DNA of 64,000 bases from Acinetobacter lwoffii (lineage in GTDB: Bacteria > Pseudomonadota > Gammaproteobacteria > Pseudomonadales > Moraxellaceae). Under the pieces are notes generated by a model, which ran no database searches, had not been told where the DNA came from, and was given only the letters and a program-made list of their open reading frames with translations. The stretch is from contig NZ_JALJVC010000001.1 of the NCBI RefSeq assembly GCF_022967985.1, positions 235,109 through 299,108 of the forward strand, given 5' to 3'. How positions within the stretch are numbered: position 1 is the stretch's first letter; each line of letters opens with the position of its first letter. Below, piece after piece: positions 20,059 through 29,091 of this stretch. A program made the position numbers and the translations under genes.

Positions 20059-21198
20059 TTACTTCTTAGATGCTTCGATAAGTTCGATGAAATGATCGAA
20101 CAATGGTGCGCAGTCATGTGGACCCGGGCTTGCTTCAGGGTGACCCTGGAAGCTGAACGCAGGTTTGTCTGTACGATGAATACCTTGGTTGGTGCCATCA
20201 AACAGTGAGCGATGCGTTACACGCAACACATCAGGCAGATTGCTTTCATCGACTGCGAAGCCATGGTTCTGAGAAGTAATCATCACTGTACCGTTATCTA
20301 GATTTTGTACAGGATGGTTAGCACCGTGGTGGCCGTGAGGCATTTTTAAGGTTTTAGCACCACTTGCAAGCGCAAGAATCTGGTGACCCAGACAGATACC
20401 AAATACTGGAATTTCAGTGGTTTCTACAATTGTTTTTACAGCTTCAATTGCGTAGTCACATGCAGCCGGATCGCCAGGACCGTTCGATAAGAACACGCCA
20501 TCTGGATTCAGTGCAAGTACATCAGCAGCAGGAGTTTGCGCCGGCACAACAGTCAGTTTACAACCGCGGTCTGCGAGCATACGTAAGATGTTGGTTTTGA
20601 CACCGTAATCGTATGCAACAACATGGAATTTAGCTTCTGGTTGAGAGAAACCTTTGCCTAATGTCCAAGAGCCTTCAGTCCATTCAAAACCTTCAGGGTC
20701 GCAACATTCTTTTGCCAGGTCTAAACCGTTTAAACCACCAAATGCACGTGCTTTTTCAAGCGCTTCAGCTTCAGTGATATTTTCGCCAGCAAGGATACAG
20801 CCATTTTGCGCACCTTTGTCACGTAAGATACGTGTCAATTTACGCGTGTCGATATCCGCAATTGCCACAACATTGTGTTGTACCAAATATTCAGCTAATG
20901 ATTGGGTTGAACGGAAGTTACTGTGCAGTAAAGGCAGGTCGCGAATGATCAATCCGTTCGCCCAAACCTTATGAATACGACCTGATTCAGCGTCTTCTTC
21001 ATTGCAGCCTGTGTTACCGATATGTGGGTAAGTCAGTGTCACAAGTTGCTGTGCATAACTCGGGTCAGTCAAAATTTCTTGATAGCCAGTCATGGCAGTG
21101 TTGAAAACGACTTCACCAGTCGTACTACCCGATGCGCCAATCGAAGTACCTTTAAAGATAGTTCCGTCGGCAAGGGCTAAAATTGCTGGGGTGCTCAA
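20059..21198 (-). CDS. carA: Carbamoyl-phosphate synthase small subunit (glutaminase)
   Basis: CarA hydrolyses glutamine and feeds ammonia to CarB. The 379-aa product starts [20 protein letters not shown] and has the class I amidotransferase nucleophile Cys in [13 protein letters not shown]. The catalytic His-Glu pair lies in [14 protein letters not shown]. The start is a TTG at 21196-21198, preceded by AGGAGCTTTGGTT, a good ribosome site eight bases away; no ATG fits. The gene follows a 110-nt leader with a strong promoter and hairpins, described separately. Confidence 0.97.
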   Translation of the reverse strand: MSTPAILALADGTIFKGTSIGASGSTTGEVVFNTAMTGYQEILTDPSYAQQLVTLTYPHIGNTGCNEEDAESGRIHKVWANGLIIRDLPLLHSNFRSTQSLAEYLVQHNVVAIADIDTRKLTRILRDKGAQNGCILAGENITEAEALEKARAFGGLNGLDLAKECCDPEGFEWTEGSWTLGKGFSQPEAKFHVVAYDYGVKTNILRMLADRGCKLTVVPAQTPAADVLALNPDGVFLSNGPGDPAACDYAIEAVKTIVETTEIPVFGICLGHQILALASGAKTLKMPHGHHGANHPVQNLDNGTVMITSQNHGFAVDESNLPDVLRVTHRSLFDGTNQGIHRTDKPAFSFQGHPEASPGPHDCAPLFDHFIELIEASKK

Positions 21199-21224
21199 AC
21201 CAAAGCTCCTGAAATTTAGGCTGT

Positions 21225-21292
21225 AAAAAAGCGAGAAGACGAAAAAAAAGGAAGGCTATTTTTTAAACCTACCCTCCTATGTCTGCTCGCTT
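21225..21292 (-). promoter_or_regulatory. Structured carAB leader with attenuator-like hairpins
   Basis: On the complement an outer stem AAGCGAG-CA-GAC / GTC-TT-CTCGCTT encloses an inner stem GGAGGG / CCTTCC. The inner stem (one G-T pair) is followed directly by eight T residues. The outer stem is followed by a six-T run. Both therefore look like intrinsic terminators inside the 5' leader, before the carA ribosome site. I infer transcription attenuation; the signal sensed is unknown. Confidence 0.55.
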
Positions 21293-21306
21293 GAACTTAA
21301 CACGGC

Positions 21307-21336
21307 ATTATACGCAGAATGACCCCTAAAGTCCAA
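21307..21336 (-). promoter_or_regulatory. carAB promoter
   Basis: On the complement TTGGAC, an 18-bp spacer and a perfect TATAAT (21307-21312). The transcript would begin near 21300 and include the leader hairpins. Confidence 0.8.
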
Positions 21337-21506
21337 CGGCTTTGCAGCGAAAGTATGAGATAAATGGCTTGCTTTTTGCATGGAAGTCTGTTTTGTAAGC
21401 AAGGTGAAAAAATGTAAGCAATTAATAATTGTCAGACAAATCAAATCTTAATTTTTATCAAATCTACTAATATAGCTTAGTCGATATAACAATAGGAACA
21501 AGACAA

Positions 21507-21995
21507 ATGGCTACAGCACCTAAATCTACTACATCTAAAAAAATCACTCCGAGCGTGGTCACTGAAACTGCCGAGAAGCTTGAAAAAGTAGCAGTCGAGG
21601 CTAAAGATCAGGCAATTGGAACCATCGAGGAAAGTAAGGAAAAGCTTGAAGTTGAAGCCAAGCAGTTAAGCGACACTGTGCAGGAACAATTGCGTCAATT
21701 TAAGCAGGAGGTGTTACAGCGTATTGATACTTTGAAGGAGCAGATTTTCGGTTCGCAGAAAGAATTAACTGAACTGAAAAGCTTTATCAAGACAGAATTC
21801 AACGCTGTCTTCGAAGACTTATCTAATCTGGGTAAAGAGTTGAAAGAGGATGTCAGTCAGATTTCGACCAAGCATAAGGAACATCTGACCGATACTTTTA
21901 AACGTTCTAAGGACAGTACCATTGAAGTACTGAAAAAAGTCAAACCCGTGGTGAAAACAGAGAGCTCGGACAAAAGTCCTGAGCTGAAAAGTTAG
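21507..21995 (+). CDS. Coiled-coil protein of unknown function
   Basis: A 162-aa hydrophilic protein rich in Lys, Glu and Ser. Its start (MATAPKSTTSKKITPSVV) looks unstructured. The main body is a long heptad-like helix, for example EKLEKVAVEAKDQAIGTI and EEVEAKQL-type stretches, then VLQRIDTLKEQIFGSQKEL. No signal peptide or membrane segment is seen. The pattern recalls phasin-like or apolipoprotein-like amphipathic helices, but I do not recognise the family. A small membrane protein follows 102 bp downstream, after a hairpin. Start ATG 21507 has AATAGGAACAAGACAA upstream. Confidence 0.75.
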   Translation: MATAPKSTTSKKITPSVVTETAEKLEKVAVEAKDQAIGTIEESKEKLEVEAKQLSDTVQEQLRQFKQEVLQRIDTLKEQIFGSQKELTELKSFIKTEFNAVFEDLSNLGKELKEDVSQISTKHKEHLTDTFKRSKDSTIEVLKKVKPVVKTESSDKSPELKS

Positions 21996-22020
21996 GCTGC
22001 GCTGAAAGGCCGCTATTTTA

Positions 22021-22048
22021 AAAGGAGAACAATCAAATGTTCTCCTTT
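22021..22048 (+). terminator. Hairpin after the coiled-coil gene
   Basis: Perfect 11-bp stem AAAGGAGAACA / TGTTCTCCTTT with a 6-nt loop, followed by GTCTTT. The T-run is imperfect, so partial read-through into the small membrane gene is possible. Confidence 0.65.
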
Positions 22049-22097
22049 GTCTTTATGCAGCAAAACGGACTCACAATAACAATTAAAGGGGGTCACG

Positions 22098-22319
22098 ATG
22101 CAACAGCATTTTGTAGGTGTACTTATTTTACTGATATTGATCATGCTACTGAATCTGGAAAGCGGATTGGGGCGCATACTTTATCTAGGTGTAATCGTAT
22201 TATGTTTGGGAGTGCTGGGACTGGTGTTTGGGACCATTCTTCTGATGATCATTACTTTTGCTTTTATTCTTTATGCTGCTGTGAAATCTATTCAGGAGCA
22301 GCATCATCTACATCATTAA
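22098..22319 (+). CDS. Small membrane protein, two predicted helices
   Basis: A 73-aa protein that is nearly all hydrophobic. It has two membrane helices (about residues 5-20 plus 26-40, then 43-62; the exact split is uncertain), with LESGLGRI between them and a His-rich tail QEQHHLHH. The ribosome site AAAGGGGGTCACG in front of ATG 22098 is strong, which supports a real gene despite its size. It may be read through from the coiled-coil gene. I do not recognise the family. The His-rich end could bind metal, but that is a guess. Confidence 0.72.
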   Translation: MQQHFVGVLILLILIMLLNLESGLGRILYLGVIVLCLGVLGLVFGTILLMIITFAFILYAAVKSIQEQHHLHH

Positions 22320-22393
22320 AATATGAACGTTGAAAACAATAAAAAATCTAAAATAATTATACAGAGGAACAATCATTGTTGAGCAATAAACAA

Positions 22394-22420
22394 AAACGTG
22401 AGACTTTAAGTCTCACGTTT
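22394..22420. terminator. Bidirectional terminator
   Basis: AAACGTGAGACTT / AAGTCTCACGTTT, a near-perfect palindrome with A- and T-runs on both sides. It lies between the small membrane gene and the convergent DOMON-like gene. Confidence 0.85.
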
Positions 22421-22467
22421 TATTCGCCTGTTACACTTTAAATAGCTGATGCACAGCGTCAATCTAT

Positions 22468-23007
22468 TTAAAATACATGCAACCAGTCACGTTTGTTATG
22501 AAAATCTGCCTGAGGACTACTATGCTGCATGGCATAGTATTGATCACCTTGTGAGGTTTTTAAAACAGCAGATAAACCCAGGAACAAGTTTTCCCATTTC
22601 AGTTTATGTGTTGCCATAAAATCAGTCAGATCCACACTGACATTGAGACCATAATGCGTACGTTTGAGCTGATTCAGCTCAATATCATCCGCAGCTTGGG
22701 GGGGCATATCTTCAGGATAACGGTATTCTTCAAATTGATAAGCCTGCCAGGCCTGAGAAGGGGAAAGATTAATCTCACGATAAAAATCTTCGCCCTGAAC
22801 CCCAATAAAAATTTCAAAGCAGGTCTGTTCCCACAGGAAATCCTGACGGGGATGTGCCGTCACCATGTCGGGCCACAAGATGTACTGATTGGGATCACGG
22901 ATCCAGAAGCCCACATTTAAATTGCATGGGCCTTGCTGTTCAATGGCGGCAACCAGAGAGATGGCCTGAAAACGGCGATCAAATGCGCTAAGTTCGTAAC
23001 TTGCCAT
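22468..23007 (-). CDS. DOMON-like domain protein
   Basis: A 179-aa protein of the DOMON-like (CDH-cytochrome/ethylbenzene dehydrogenase-like beta-sandwich) family, which may bind haem or a sugar ligand. Typical features are LNVGFWIRDPNQYILWPD, FLWEQTCFEIFIGVQGEDFYREINLSPS and LGLSAVLKTSQG. No signal peptide is visible, so it is likely cytosolic. Its role is not known. It stops 120 bp from the small membrane gene and starts 11 bp after yhbY on the same strand, so the two probably share a transcript. Confidence 0.8.
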   Translation of the reverse strand: MASYELSAFDRRFQAISLVAAIEQQGPCNLNVGFWIRDPNQYILWPDMVTAHPRQDFLWEQTCFEIFIGVQGEDFYREINLSPSQAWQAYQFEEYRYPEDMPPQAADDIELNQLKRTHYGLNVSVDLTDFMATHKLKWENLFLGLSAVLKTSQGDQYYAMQHSSPQADFHNKRDWLHVF

Positions 23008-23018
23008 AAGTCCTGTAC

Positions 23019-23342
23019 TTAGTTAGACAGATGAGCGAAACGGACAAGGTTGGACAATTTTTGGTTTTGTTTCGCAGCTTTCTTGTAAAGCAGCGCAATT
23101 TTACCAATAGTTTGAACTACTTCGGCACCAGTCGCTTCTGAAATTTCAGCAATCAATGCTGCACGCGCTTCACGATCTTCAGCTACGATTTTTACTTTAA
23201 TCAGTTCGTGATCGTTTAAAGCACGCGCCAATTCTTCGATGACATTTTCAGTCAGGCCTTTGTCACCCAGCATAACGACCGGGTTTAAAGCATGTCCGAT
23301 TTGACGTAAACGCTTACGTTCCTGAATAGATAAAGACGGCAT
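23019..23342 (-). CDS. yhbY: Ribosome assembly RNA-binding protein YhbY (CRM domain)
   Basis: A small RNA-binding protein associated with the pre-50S subunit. The 107-aa product has the CRM-domain features LRQIGHALNPVVMLGDKGLT (the GxxG loop) and ELIKVKI. Length is slightly over the E. coli protein. The neighbour across the divergent gap is rlmE, and rlmE-ftsH follows, an arrangement found in E. coli and many relatives. Confidence 0.93.
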   Translation of the reverse strand: MPSLSIQERKRLRQIGHALNPVVMLGDKGLTENVIEELARALNDHELIKVKIVAEDREARAALIAEISEATGAEVVQTIGKIALLYKKAAKQNQKLSNLVRFAHLSN

Positions 23343-23537
23343 GAGAGATAACCTGAATTTTAAAACGGCTTAGTATAGCAAAAGCAAAAAACAAACGCTT
23401 TAAATTATCAGGAAATAATCATTTCCAATATCTCTTCATAACGAGCAAAACTCCTAGATTTAGATACACATGTATACTGCAAAATATGTCTTTTTCACGT
23501 ACAATTAATAATTAGACGTTTTTTTATTTAGAGAGTT

Positions 23538-24188
23538 ATGGCTACACGCATTACCAACCAAAAGTTATCTAAAAGTAGTCGTGATTGGATGAGAGAGCAT
23601 TTAGACGATCCTTATGTGAAAAAGGCACAAAAGGACGGCTATCGTGCGCGTGCAGCATATAAGCTCTTAGAGATGCAAGAAAAGTACAAGATCATCAAAC
23701 CCGGCATGACCGTAGTCGACTTGGGTGCAGCTCCCGGGAGTTGGTCACAAATCGCAGGTAAGCTAGTCGGTGACAAGGGTTTATTGATTGCATCTGACAT
23801 TTTACCAATGGATGCATTACCTGATGTGACTTTCTTGCAAGGCGACTTTCGTGAAGAAGAAGTCTTCCAGCAATTGTTAGAAATTTTAGATGGTCGTACT
23901 GTAGACGTTGTAATTTCAGATATGGCCCCCAATACATCAGGTAATAAGGCTGTAGATCAACCGCGTCAGATTTACTTGTGTGAACTTGCACTGGATTTTG
24001 CCAATAAGGTGCTAGGCCCCAAAGGTCAATTTGTGGTAAAAGTTTTCCAAGGTTCAGGTTTTGACGAATTCCGTAAGCAAGTGGTTGATAGTTTTGATGT
24101 TCTGAAAACATCTAAACCTTTGGCATCACGTGCTCGCTCCAAGGAAGTTTTCCTGATCGGGCAGGGACGTAAGAAGGCTTTAAAATAA
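23538..24188 (+). CDS. rlmE: 23S rRNA (uridine2552-2'-O)-methyltransferase
   Basis: RlmE (FtsJ/RrmJ) methylates U2552 in the A-loop of 23S rRNA late in 50S assembly. The 216-aa protein has SAM motif [13 protein letters not shown]. The K-D-K-E catalytic set can be followed in [33 protein letters not shown] and RSKEVFLIG. Start ATG 23538 has GAGAGTT upstream. ftsH lies 99 bp downstream, the well-known rlmE-ftsH pair. Confidence 0.97.
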   Translation: MATRITNQKLSKSSRDWMREHLDDPYVKKAQKDGYRARAAYKLLEMQEKYKIIKPGMTVVDLGAAPGSWSQIAGKLVGDKGLLIASDILPMDALPDVTFLQGDFREEEVFQQLLEILDGRTVDVVISDMAPNTSGNKAVDQPRQIYLCELALDFANKVLGPKGQFVVKVFQGSGFDEFRKQVVDSFDVLKTSKPLASRARSKEVFLIGQGRKKALK

Positions 24189-24287
24189 GTCTACTTGCCA
24201 AGTCGTTAAAAATTGTGCATTTTGTACGTTTTCAGATAATTGTAAGTTGATTTACAGCTTAAGTATTAAGGTCACCCTGAACAGGGC

Positions 24288-26210
24288 ATGATCAAATTAG
24301 ATTGGAATGGGAATAAAGCTTTGAGCGATCTTTTTAAGAATGCCGTATTGTGGCTCGTGATACTGGGTGTGCTGGTGTTAATCTTCAGCAACGTCAGTGA
24401 CCGCAATCAACCGACTACAATGAACTACTCAGAGTTTGTTGCCGCGGTCAATGCTGGCCAAATTAAACAAGTTGTGATTGACGGCGAAAGAATCCGTGGC
24501 GAAAAATCGAACGGTTCAGAGTTTGAAAGTATCCGTCCGGCAGTTCAGGATCCTGAACTGATGCCAAGCCTGATTAAAAATAATGTTGTGGTTGAAGGTG
24601 AAGCACCACAACGTCAAGGCTTGCTCATGCAGTTGCTTATTGCAAGTTTCCCGGTACTTTTAATCATTTTGTTATTCATGTTCTTTATGCGCAACATGGG
24701 TGGCGGTGCAGGTGGTAAAAACGGCCCAATGAGTTTTGGTAAATCTAAAGCCAAAATGCTGTCTGAAGACCAGATTAAAGTCACTTTCACTGATGTTGCT
24801 GGTTGTGACGAAGCCAAGCAAGAAGTCGTTGAAATCGTAGATTTCCTGAAAGATCCAACCAAATTTAAACGTCTGGGTGCGAGTATTCCACGCGGTGTGT
24901 TAATGGTCGGTCCTCCAGGTACGGGTAAAACCCTACTTGCCAAAGCCATTGCCGGTGAAGCGAAAGTTCCATTCTTTAGTATTTCAGGTTCTGACTTCGT
25001 TGAGATGTTTGTCGGTGTCGGTGCATCCCGTGTTCGTGACATGTTCGAACAGGCGAAACGTCATGCGCCATGTATCATCTTTATTGATGAGATTGATGCA
25101 GTCGGTCGTCATCGTGGTTCAGGTACTGGTGGTGGTCACGATGAACGTGAACAGACACTGAACCAGATGCTGGTTGAAATGGACGGCTTTGAGGGCAATG
25201 AAGGCATTATCGTGATTGCTGCAACCAACCGTGCAGATGTACTGGATAAAGCACTTCTTCGTCCAGGCCGTTTTGACCGTCAAGTTGTGGTTGGTTTGCC
25301 AGACATTAAAGGTCGTGAACAAATCCTGAATGTACATTTGAAAAAATTGCCTTCAGTGACAGGTGTGGATGTTAAAGTTCTTGCACGTGGTACACCGGGC
25401 TTCTCGGGTGCGCAATTAGCAAACCTGGTGAATGAAGCTGCTTTATTTGCTGCACGCCGTAACAAAAACACCGTCGATATGCATGACTTTGAAGATGCAA
25501 AAGACAAGCTGTATATGGGTCCTGAGCGTAAATCGATGGTACTTCGTGATGAAGAGCGTCGTGCGACGGCTTATCATGAAGCAGGGCATGCGATTGTTGC
25601 TGAAAGCTTGCCAGGTACAGATCCTGTGCATAAGGTGACAATCATGCCACGTGGCTGGGCTTTAGGTGTTACCTGGCAGCTGCCTGAATTTGACCAGACC
25701 AGCCATTACAAAGACAAAATGTTGAATGAACTTTCGATTTTGTTTGGTGGCCGTATTGCTGAAGAAGTCTTCATTAACCAGATGTCGACCGGCGCTTCAA
25801 ATGACTTCGAACGTGCAACCAAAATGGCACGTGCGATGGTGACCAAATATGGTATGTCGGAAAAACTCGGTGTCATGGTCTATGAAGAAGATGCACAGCA
25901 ATCTTTCATGGGCAGTATTGGTAGCCGCAGTATTTCGGAAACCACACAACTGGAAGTCGATCGTGAAATTCGTCGAATTCTAGATGAGCAATATAAAATC
26001 GCACGCGATATCTTGGAAAGCAAAAAAGATATTGCCCATGCGATGGTGAAAGCCTTGATGGAATGGGAAACCATTGATCGTGATCAAATTCGTGACATCA
26101 TGGAAGGTCGTGAGCCTCAGCCACCAAAAGTCTATGTTGCGGAAAATCCTGTGATTGATGTAACCCCAGATGATGGTCCGTTGACTCCTCCGCCATTGCC
26201 AGCGAACTAA
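24288..26210 (+). CDS. ftsH: ATP-dependent zinc metalloprotease FtsH
   Basis: FtsH is the membrane-anchored AAA+ protease that degrades misfolded membrane proteins and LpxC. It has an N-terminal TM (about 16-35), a periplasmic domain, and a second TM (about 110-130). The AAA domain has Walker A GPPGTGKT, Walker B IIFIDEID and the second region of homology. The protease site HEAGH follows (about residue 427). Two starts are plausible: ATG 24288 (AGGGC just before it) or TTG 24321, which gives (M)[12 protein letters not shown], closer to E. coli FtsH. The strong UUCG-loop terminator follows. Confidence 0.97.
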   Translation: MIKLDWNGNKALSDLFKNAVLWLVILGVLVLIFSNVSDRNQPTTMNYSEFVAAVNAGQIKQVVIDGERIRGEKSNGSEFESIRPAVQDPELMPSLIKNNVVVEGEAPQRQGLLMQLLIASFPVLLIILLFMFFMRNMGGGAGGKNGPMSFGKSKAKMLSEDQIKVTFTDVAGCDEAKQEVVEIVDFLKDPTKFKRLGASIPRGVLMVGPPGTGKTLLAKAIAGEAKVPFFSISGSDFVEMFVGVGASRVRDMFEQAKRHAPCIIFIDEIDAVGRHRGSGTGGGHDEREQTLNQMLVEMDGFEGNEGIIVIAATNRADVLDKALLRPGRFDRQVVVGLPDIKGREQILNVHLKKLPSVTGVDVKVLARGTPGFSGAQLANLVNEAALFAARRNKNTVDMHDFEDAKDKLYMGPERKSMVLRDEERRATAYHEAGHAIVAESLPGTDPVHKVTIMPRGWALGVTWQLPEFDQTSHYKDKMLNELSILFGGRIAEEVFINQMSTGASNDFERATKMARAMVTKYGMSEKLGVMVYEEDAQQSFMGSIGSRSISETTQLEVDREIRRILDEQYKIARDILESKKDIAHAMVKALMEWETIDRDQIRDIMEGREPQPPKVYVAENPVIDVTPDDGPLTPPPLPAN

Positions 26211-26218
26211 GTTCAATA

Positions 26219-26246
26219 AAAAAACCACCTTCGGGTGGTTTTTTTA
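26219..26246 (+). terminator. ftsH terminator
   Basis: AAAACCACC-TTCG-GGTGGTTTT with UUCG tetraloop and a seven-T run. Confidence 0.93.
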
Positions 26247-26316
26247 TGCTTGTCATTTTTGTCATATCTTTTTGAATGTTATATTGAGCTATTAAAAATG
26301 AATAAGAAAAACAAAA

Positions 26317-26931
26317 ATGAATATGCTTGTTCTGGAGTCAAGTGTTTACCAGCTTCGTCTTGAACCGTTGAGCTGGGAACATTTTTCTGATTTAGCCATC
26401 GCATGCGCTGAAGAAAATTTAGGCGAGATTTTATATAACTCAGTGCCTTATCTGCATAACTTAAAAAAATATTTTTCTCAGGCCTTTGAACAGCAAGCTC
26501 AAGGTGAAAGGATGGCTTTTGCTGTCATCGATTTAAACTCCGGCCAAGCAATTGGAACCACCAGTTATCATGATATTAAGGCGGAAATTCCACGTTTTGA
26601 AATTGGTTTTACGTGGTATGCCAAGCGCTATCACAGAACCTATGTAAATCGCGTCTGTAAATATCTTTTGTTAAGACATGCTTTTGAAAGTTTAAATGCT
26701 CAGGTGGTCGGCTTTCGGACTGATCACTTGAATCTTCCCAGCCAAAAAGCGATTGAAGGAATAGGTGCCAAGCGAGATGGCATTATCAGGTGTCATATGC
26801 TACGTAAAGATGGACAGACTATTCGAGATAGCTACATCTATAGTATTTTAGAAAGTGAATGGGCAGATGTGAAAGCATTATTACAAACTAAACTGATGCA
26901 ATATTCCCAAAACAATTACTTCGAAATCTAG
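26317..26931 (+). CDS. GNAT-family N-acetyltransferase (RimJ/RimL-like)
   Basis: A 204-aa acetyltransferase. RLEPLSWEHFSDLAIACAEE fits the N-terminal arm of RimJ/RimL-like GNATs. FEIGFTWYAKRYHRTYVNR fills the position of beta-4 and the acetyl-CoA loop, although the usual Q/RxxGxG/A is replaced by RYHRTYVN. GFRTDHLNLPSQKAIEGIGAKRDG is the Asn-rich motif before the last helix. The substrate is unknown. The altered acetyl-CoA loop is shared by a subgroup of this family that I know only as uncharacterised. It stands alone between the ftsH terminator and folP. Confidence 0.83.
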   Translation: MNMLVLESSVYQLRLEPLSWEHFSDLAIACAEENLGEILYNSVPYLHNLKKYFSQAFEQQAQGERMAFAVIDLNSGQAIGTTSYHDIKAEIPRFEIGFTWYAKRYHRTYVNRVCKYLLLRHAFESLNAQVVGFRTDHLNLPSQKAIEGIGAKRDGIIRCHMLRKDGQTIRDSYIYSILESEWADVKALLQTKLMQYSQNNYFEI

Positions 26932-27009
26932 GTCCTAGCCTTATTCCACTTTGCTTTATTCAGCGATCCATAAGACAATATCGGGGTTATTTTGAGTGAG
27001 TATTGAATC

Positions 27010-27861
27010 ATGCAGCTGATGCCTTTGTTACCACATGTATGGACATTTGGTGATTTAAAATTGGATTTATCCCAGCCGCATGTGATGGGGATTCTCAATG
27101 TCACCCCAGACTCTTTTAGTGATGGTGGTCGGCATAATCAAAAAGAAGATGCAGTTGCCCGCGCACTGGAAATGATCGCTGAAGGCGCGACCGTAATTGA
27201 TATTGGCGGTGAATCGACCCGTCCAGGTGCCGCAATGGTAGAAGTGGAAGAAGAAATTCGTCGGGTGGTGCCTGTTGTTGAAGCTTTATCCAAACATAAT
27301 GTTATTCTCTCAATTGATACGTCGCAATCGGAAGTGATTCGTGCAGCGGTTCAGGCCGGAGCGCATATCTGGAATGATGTCCGTGCTTTGACTCGGCCGA
27401 ATGCATTGCAGACTGCAGCAGAGCTGAATATTCCGGTCATCATCATGCATATGCGTGGTGAACCGACTACCATGAACAATCTGGATCAATATGATGATGT
27501 CACTTCCGATGTGATTCGCGAGTTATCTCAACGTGTTCAGGATGCCTTGGATGTGGGAGTGAAAGCGGAAAATATCATGATTGATCCGGGTTTTGGTTTC
27601 GCTAAAAATGCCCAGCAAAATCTCAAGCTGTTGCAAGAGTTTTATAAACTGACAGAAATGGGCTATCCGATTTTGTCTGCTTTATCTCGTAAACGCTTTA
27701 TCGGGACAGTGCTAGATGGTGCAGCACCGCAAGAGCGGGCAGTAGGCTCTGCAACAGCACATTTACTGAGTATTCAGCAGGGTGCCTGTATGGTGCGAGC
27801 GCACGATGTTAAGGCTACAGCCGATGCGATTAAAGTCTGGCAAGCCATGCAAATGGCTTAG
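27010..27861 (+). CDS. folP: Dihydropteroate synthase
   Basis: FolP joins p-aminobenzoate to pterin diphosphate in folate synthesis and is the target of sulfonamides. The 283-aa TIM-barrel protein shows ILNVTPDSFSDGG, VIDIGGESTRPGA, LSIDTSQSEV, HMRGEPTTMNN, IMIDPGFGFAKN, SALSRKRFIG and VRAHDVKATADA, all the family landmarks in order. The usual partner glmM is not downstream; an imperfect inverted repeat and a small acidic protein follow instead. Confidence 0.97.
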   Translation: MQLMPLLPHVWTFGDLKLDLSQPHVMGILNVTPDSFSDGGRHNQKEDAVARALEMIAEGATVIDIGGESTRPGAAMVEVEEEIRRVVPVVEALSKHNVILSIDTSQSEVIRAAVQAGAHIWNDVRALTRPNALQTAAELNIPVIIMHMRGEPTTMNNLDQYDDVTSDVIRELSQRVQDALDVGVKAENIMIDPGFGFAKNAQQNLKLLQEFYKLTEMGYPILSALSRKRFIGTVLDGAAPQERAVGSATAHLLSIQQGACMVRAHDVKATADAIKVWQAMQMA

Positions 27862-27880
27862 AAAGCGAGGCTGCGAAATC

Positions 27881-27930
27881 CCTATATTAGCAATGTTGTT
27901 TGGCTTTTAAGCAACAATATGCTATATAGG
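27881..27930. repeat. Imperfect inverted repeat after folP
   Basis: CCTATAT(T)AGCA...GTTGTT and AACAA...TGCTATATAGG form a 50-bp imperfect hairpin around a TGGCTTTTA centre. There is no T-run, so it is not a typical terminator. It occupies most of the 107-bp gap before the next gene. Confidence 0.5.
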
Positions 27931-27968
27931 CACGCTTAGATTAGATAGTCATCCTTTAGAGTGCCTGT

Positions 27969-28283
27969 ATGTTTGCAGATTTACTTCTCCCCATGTTCGA
28001 TGATGAATATTATCCCGATATTCTGGTTGCTGAAATCAAGCAGCACATCGAACGTTTTGCCCAAAAAGTTGCTAAATCAGGTTTGTCAGATCAAGAAATT
28101 TATCAGCTTGCCAATCTGACTGTGGCTGATATTAATGTCATGAAACCTCAGTTTGAAGATCTGGATTCATCTCTGGATGATAGTGCTGCAGATTATATTG
28201 CCGAAGCCATGATGATGGTGGTGCAAGAGCACGGCCTGTTCGAGATTGAAATGGAAGAACTGATTACCAATCGTGAATGGTGA
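27969..28283 (+). CDS. Small acidic protein, DUF5713-like
   Basis: A 104-aa acidic, helical protein. The pattern PMFDDEYYPDILVAEIKQHI, a middle DINVMKPQFEDLDSSLDDSA, and the end EMEELITNREW resembles the DUF5713 family, whose members end in a (D/E)xLI..R(E/D)W motif. No function is established for it. Start ATG 27969 is preceded by AGAGTGCCTGT, a modest ribosome site. It is followed directly by a terminator. Confidence 0.75.
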   Translation: MFADLLLPMFDDEYYPDILVAEIKQHIERFAQKVAKSGLSDQEIYQLANLTVADINVMKPQFEDLDSSLDDSAADYIAEAMMMVVQEHGLFEIEMEELITNREW

Positions 28284-28290
28284 TTTAAGA

Positions 28291-28315
28291 AAACCCTGCA
28301 GATGCAGGGTTTTTT
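28291..28315 (+). terminator. Terminator of the DUF5713-like gene
   Basis: CCCTGC-AGAT-GCAGGG stem within A- and T-runs. The convergent membrane gene ends inside the T-run, so it probably serves both strands. Confidence 0.85.
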
Positions 28316-29000
28316 ATTGTCTGTTGAAATAATCTTTAAAGCTATTAAAGCGAATTGAGCCGAGTAATTGTTGCTCTTCATTCATGCATTGCTGATAAAG
28401 GTTTTGGTAATAAGCCTGCAGATTCGATTGACCTTGAATCTGTTGTGGTGTTTTTGATTTGGATTGTTGATAAGCCCAAAAAGCCAGTTGTCGGAGTTTC
28501 TGCAACCTGATCTGGTCAATCGCACTACAGGAACTTTTAAATAAAGGTTCCAGGATGACCACCCCAAAGGAAGAAATCGCTAAAATGATCATACTAATGA
28601 TGACCAGTACATCCGAATGAATCAGATAAAGGTTGAGCAATAAGCTCAGAAAAATTGGAATTTGCATATAGAGACAGTTTTGCAAACGCTGACTATAGGC
28701 TTTGGAACTAAATTGCGCCTGATATTGTGCATGCCAGATATAGGGATAGAGTAGTGCCATCAGCACAATTAAGGTGACATTAAAGGCAATCGTGGCATTC
28801 TTGAAAAAATAATATTCCAGGAATACTGAACTGATGCTGCAGGCTACACAGATCAGAAGAGAGAGTAAATTAATCGCGAGAACAAACTGGATATTTTGCA
28901 GGGCATTAAATTTAAAGCGGCTATAACGCAGCTTCAGGAAAAAAGCGTCTGGATGACGTAATTGTAATGTAGCGAGATCGAAGTGTTTTAATTCTGACAT
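28314..29000 (-). CDS. Membrane protein of unknown family, paralogue of the 29348-30079 protein
   Basis: A 228-aa protein with a cytosolic N-terminal stretch and four hydrophobic helices: FVLAINLLSLLICVACSISS, IAFNVTLIVLMALLYPYIW, IPIFLSLLLNLYLIH and LVIISMIILAISSFGVVIL. A charged Gln-rich tail follows. The segment RLQKLRQLAFWAYQQSKSKT matches QLRKICFWAYKQT in the protein on the other side of tRNA-Leu. This and the shared layout make the two paralogues. I do not recognise a function. Start ATG 29000 has only a weak ribosome site. Confidence 0.75.
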   Translation of the reverse strand: MSELKHFDLATLQLRHPDAFFLKLRYSRFKFNALQNIQFVLAINLLSLLICVACSISSVFLEYYFFKNATIAFNVTLIVLMALLYPYIWHAQYQAQFSSKAYSQRLQNCLYMQIPIFLSLLLNLYLIHSDVLVIISMIILAISSFGVVILEPLFKSSCSAIDQIRLQKLRQLAFWAYQQSKSKTPQQIQGQSNLQAYYQNLYQQCMNEEQQLLGSIRFNSFKDYFNRQ

Positions 29001-29034
29001 GGGGATTTCGCGTTAAAAGAATAAAATGCAGGCA

Positions 29035-29064
29035 CAAAAAAACCAGCCTAATGCTGGATTTTTT
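29035..29064 (-). terminator. Terminator of tRNA-Leu
   Basis: On the complement CCAGC-ATTAG-GCTGG with a T-run after it. It lies about 30 bp past the tRNA-Leu 3' end and before the membrane protein gene. A second AT-only hairpin (CCATTTTAAT / ATTAAAATGG, 29071-29094) overlaps the tRNA CCA end. Confidence 0.75.
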
Positions 29065-29091
29065 ATTGCACCATTTTAATAAATATTAAAA

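Noticed and set aside
23343..23537. Heat-shock (sigma-32) promoter before rlmE-ftsH
   Set aside because: Expected from E. coli, but no CTTGAA...CCCCAT-like pair is visible.
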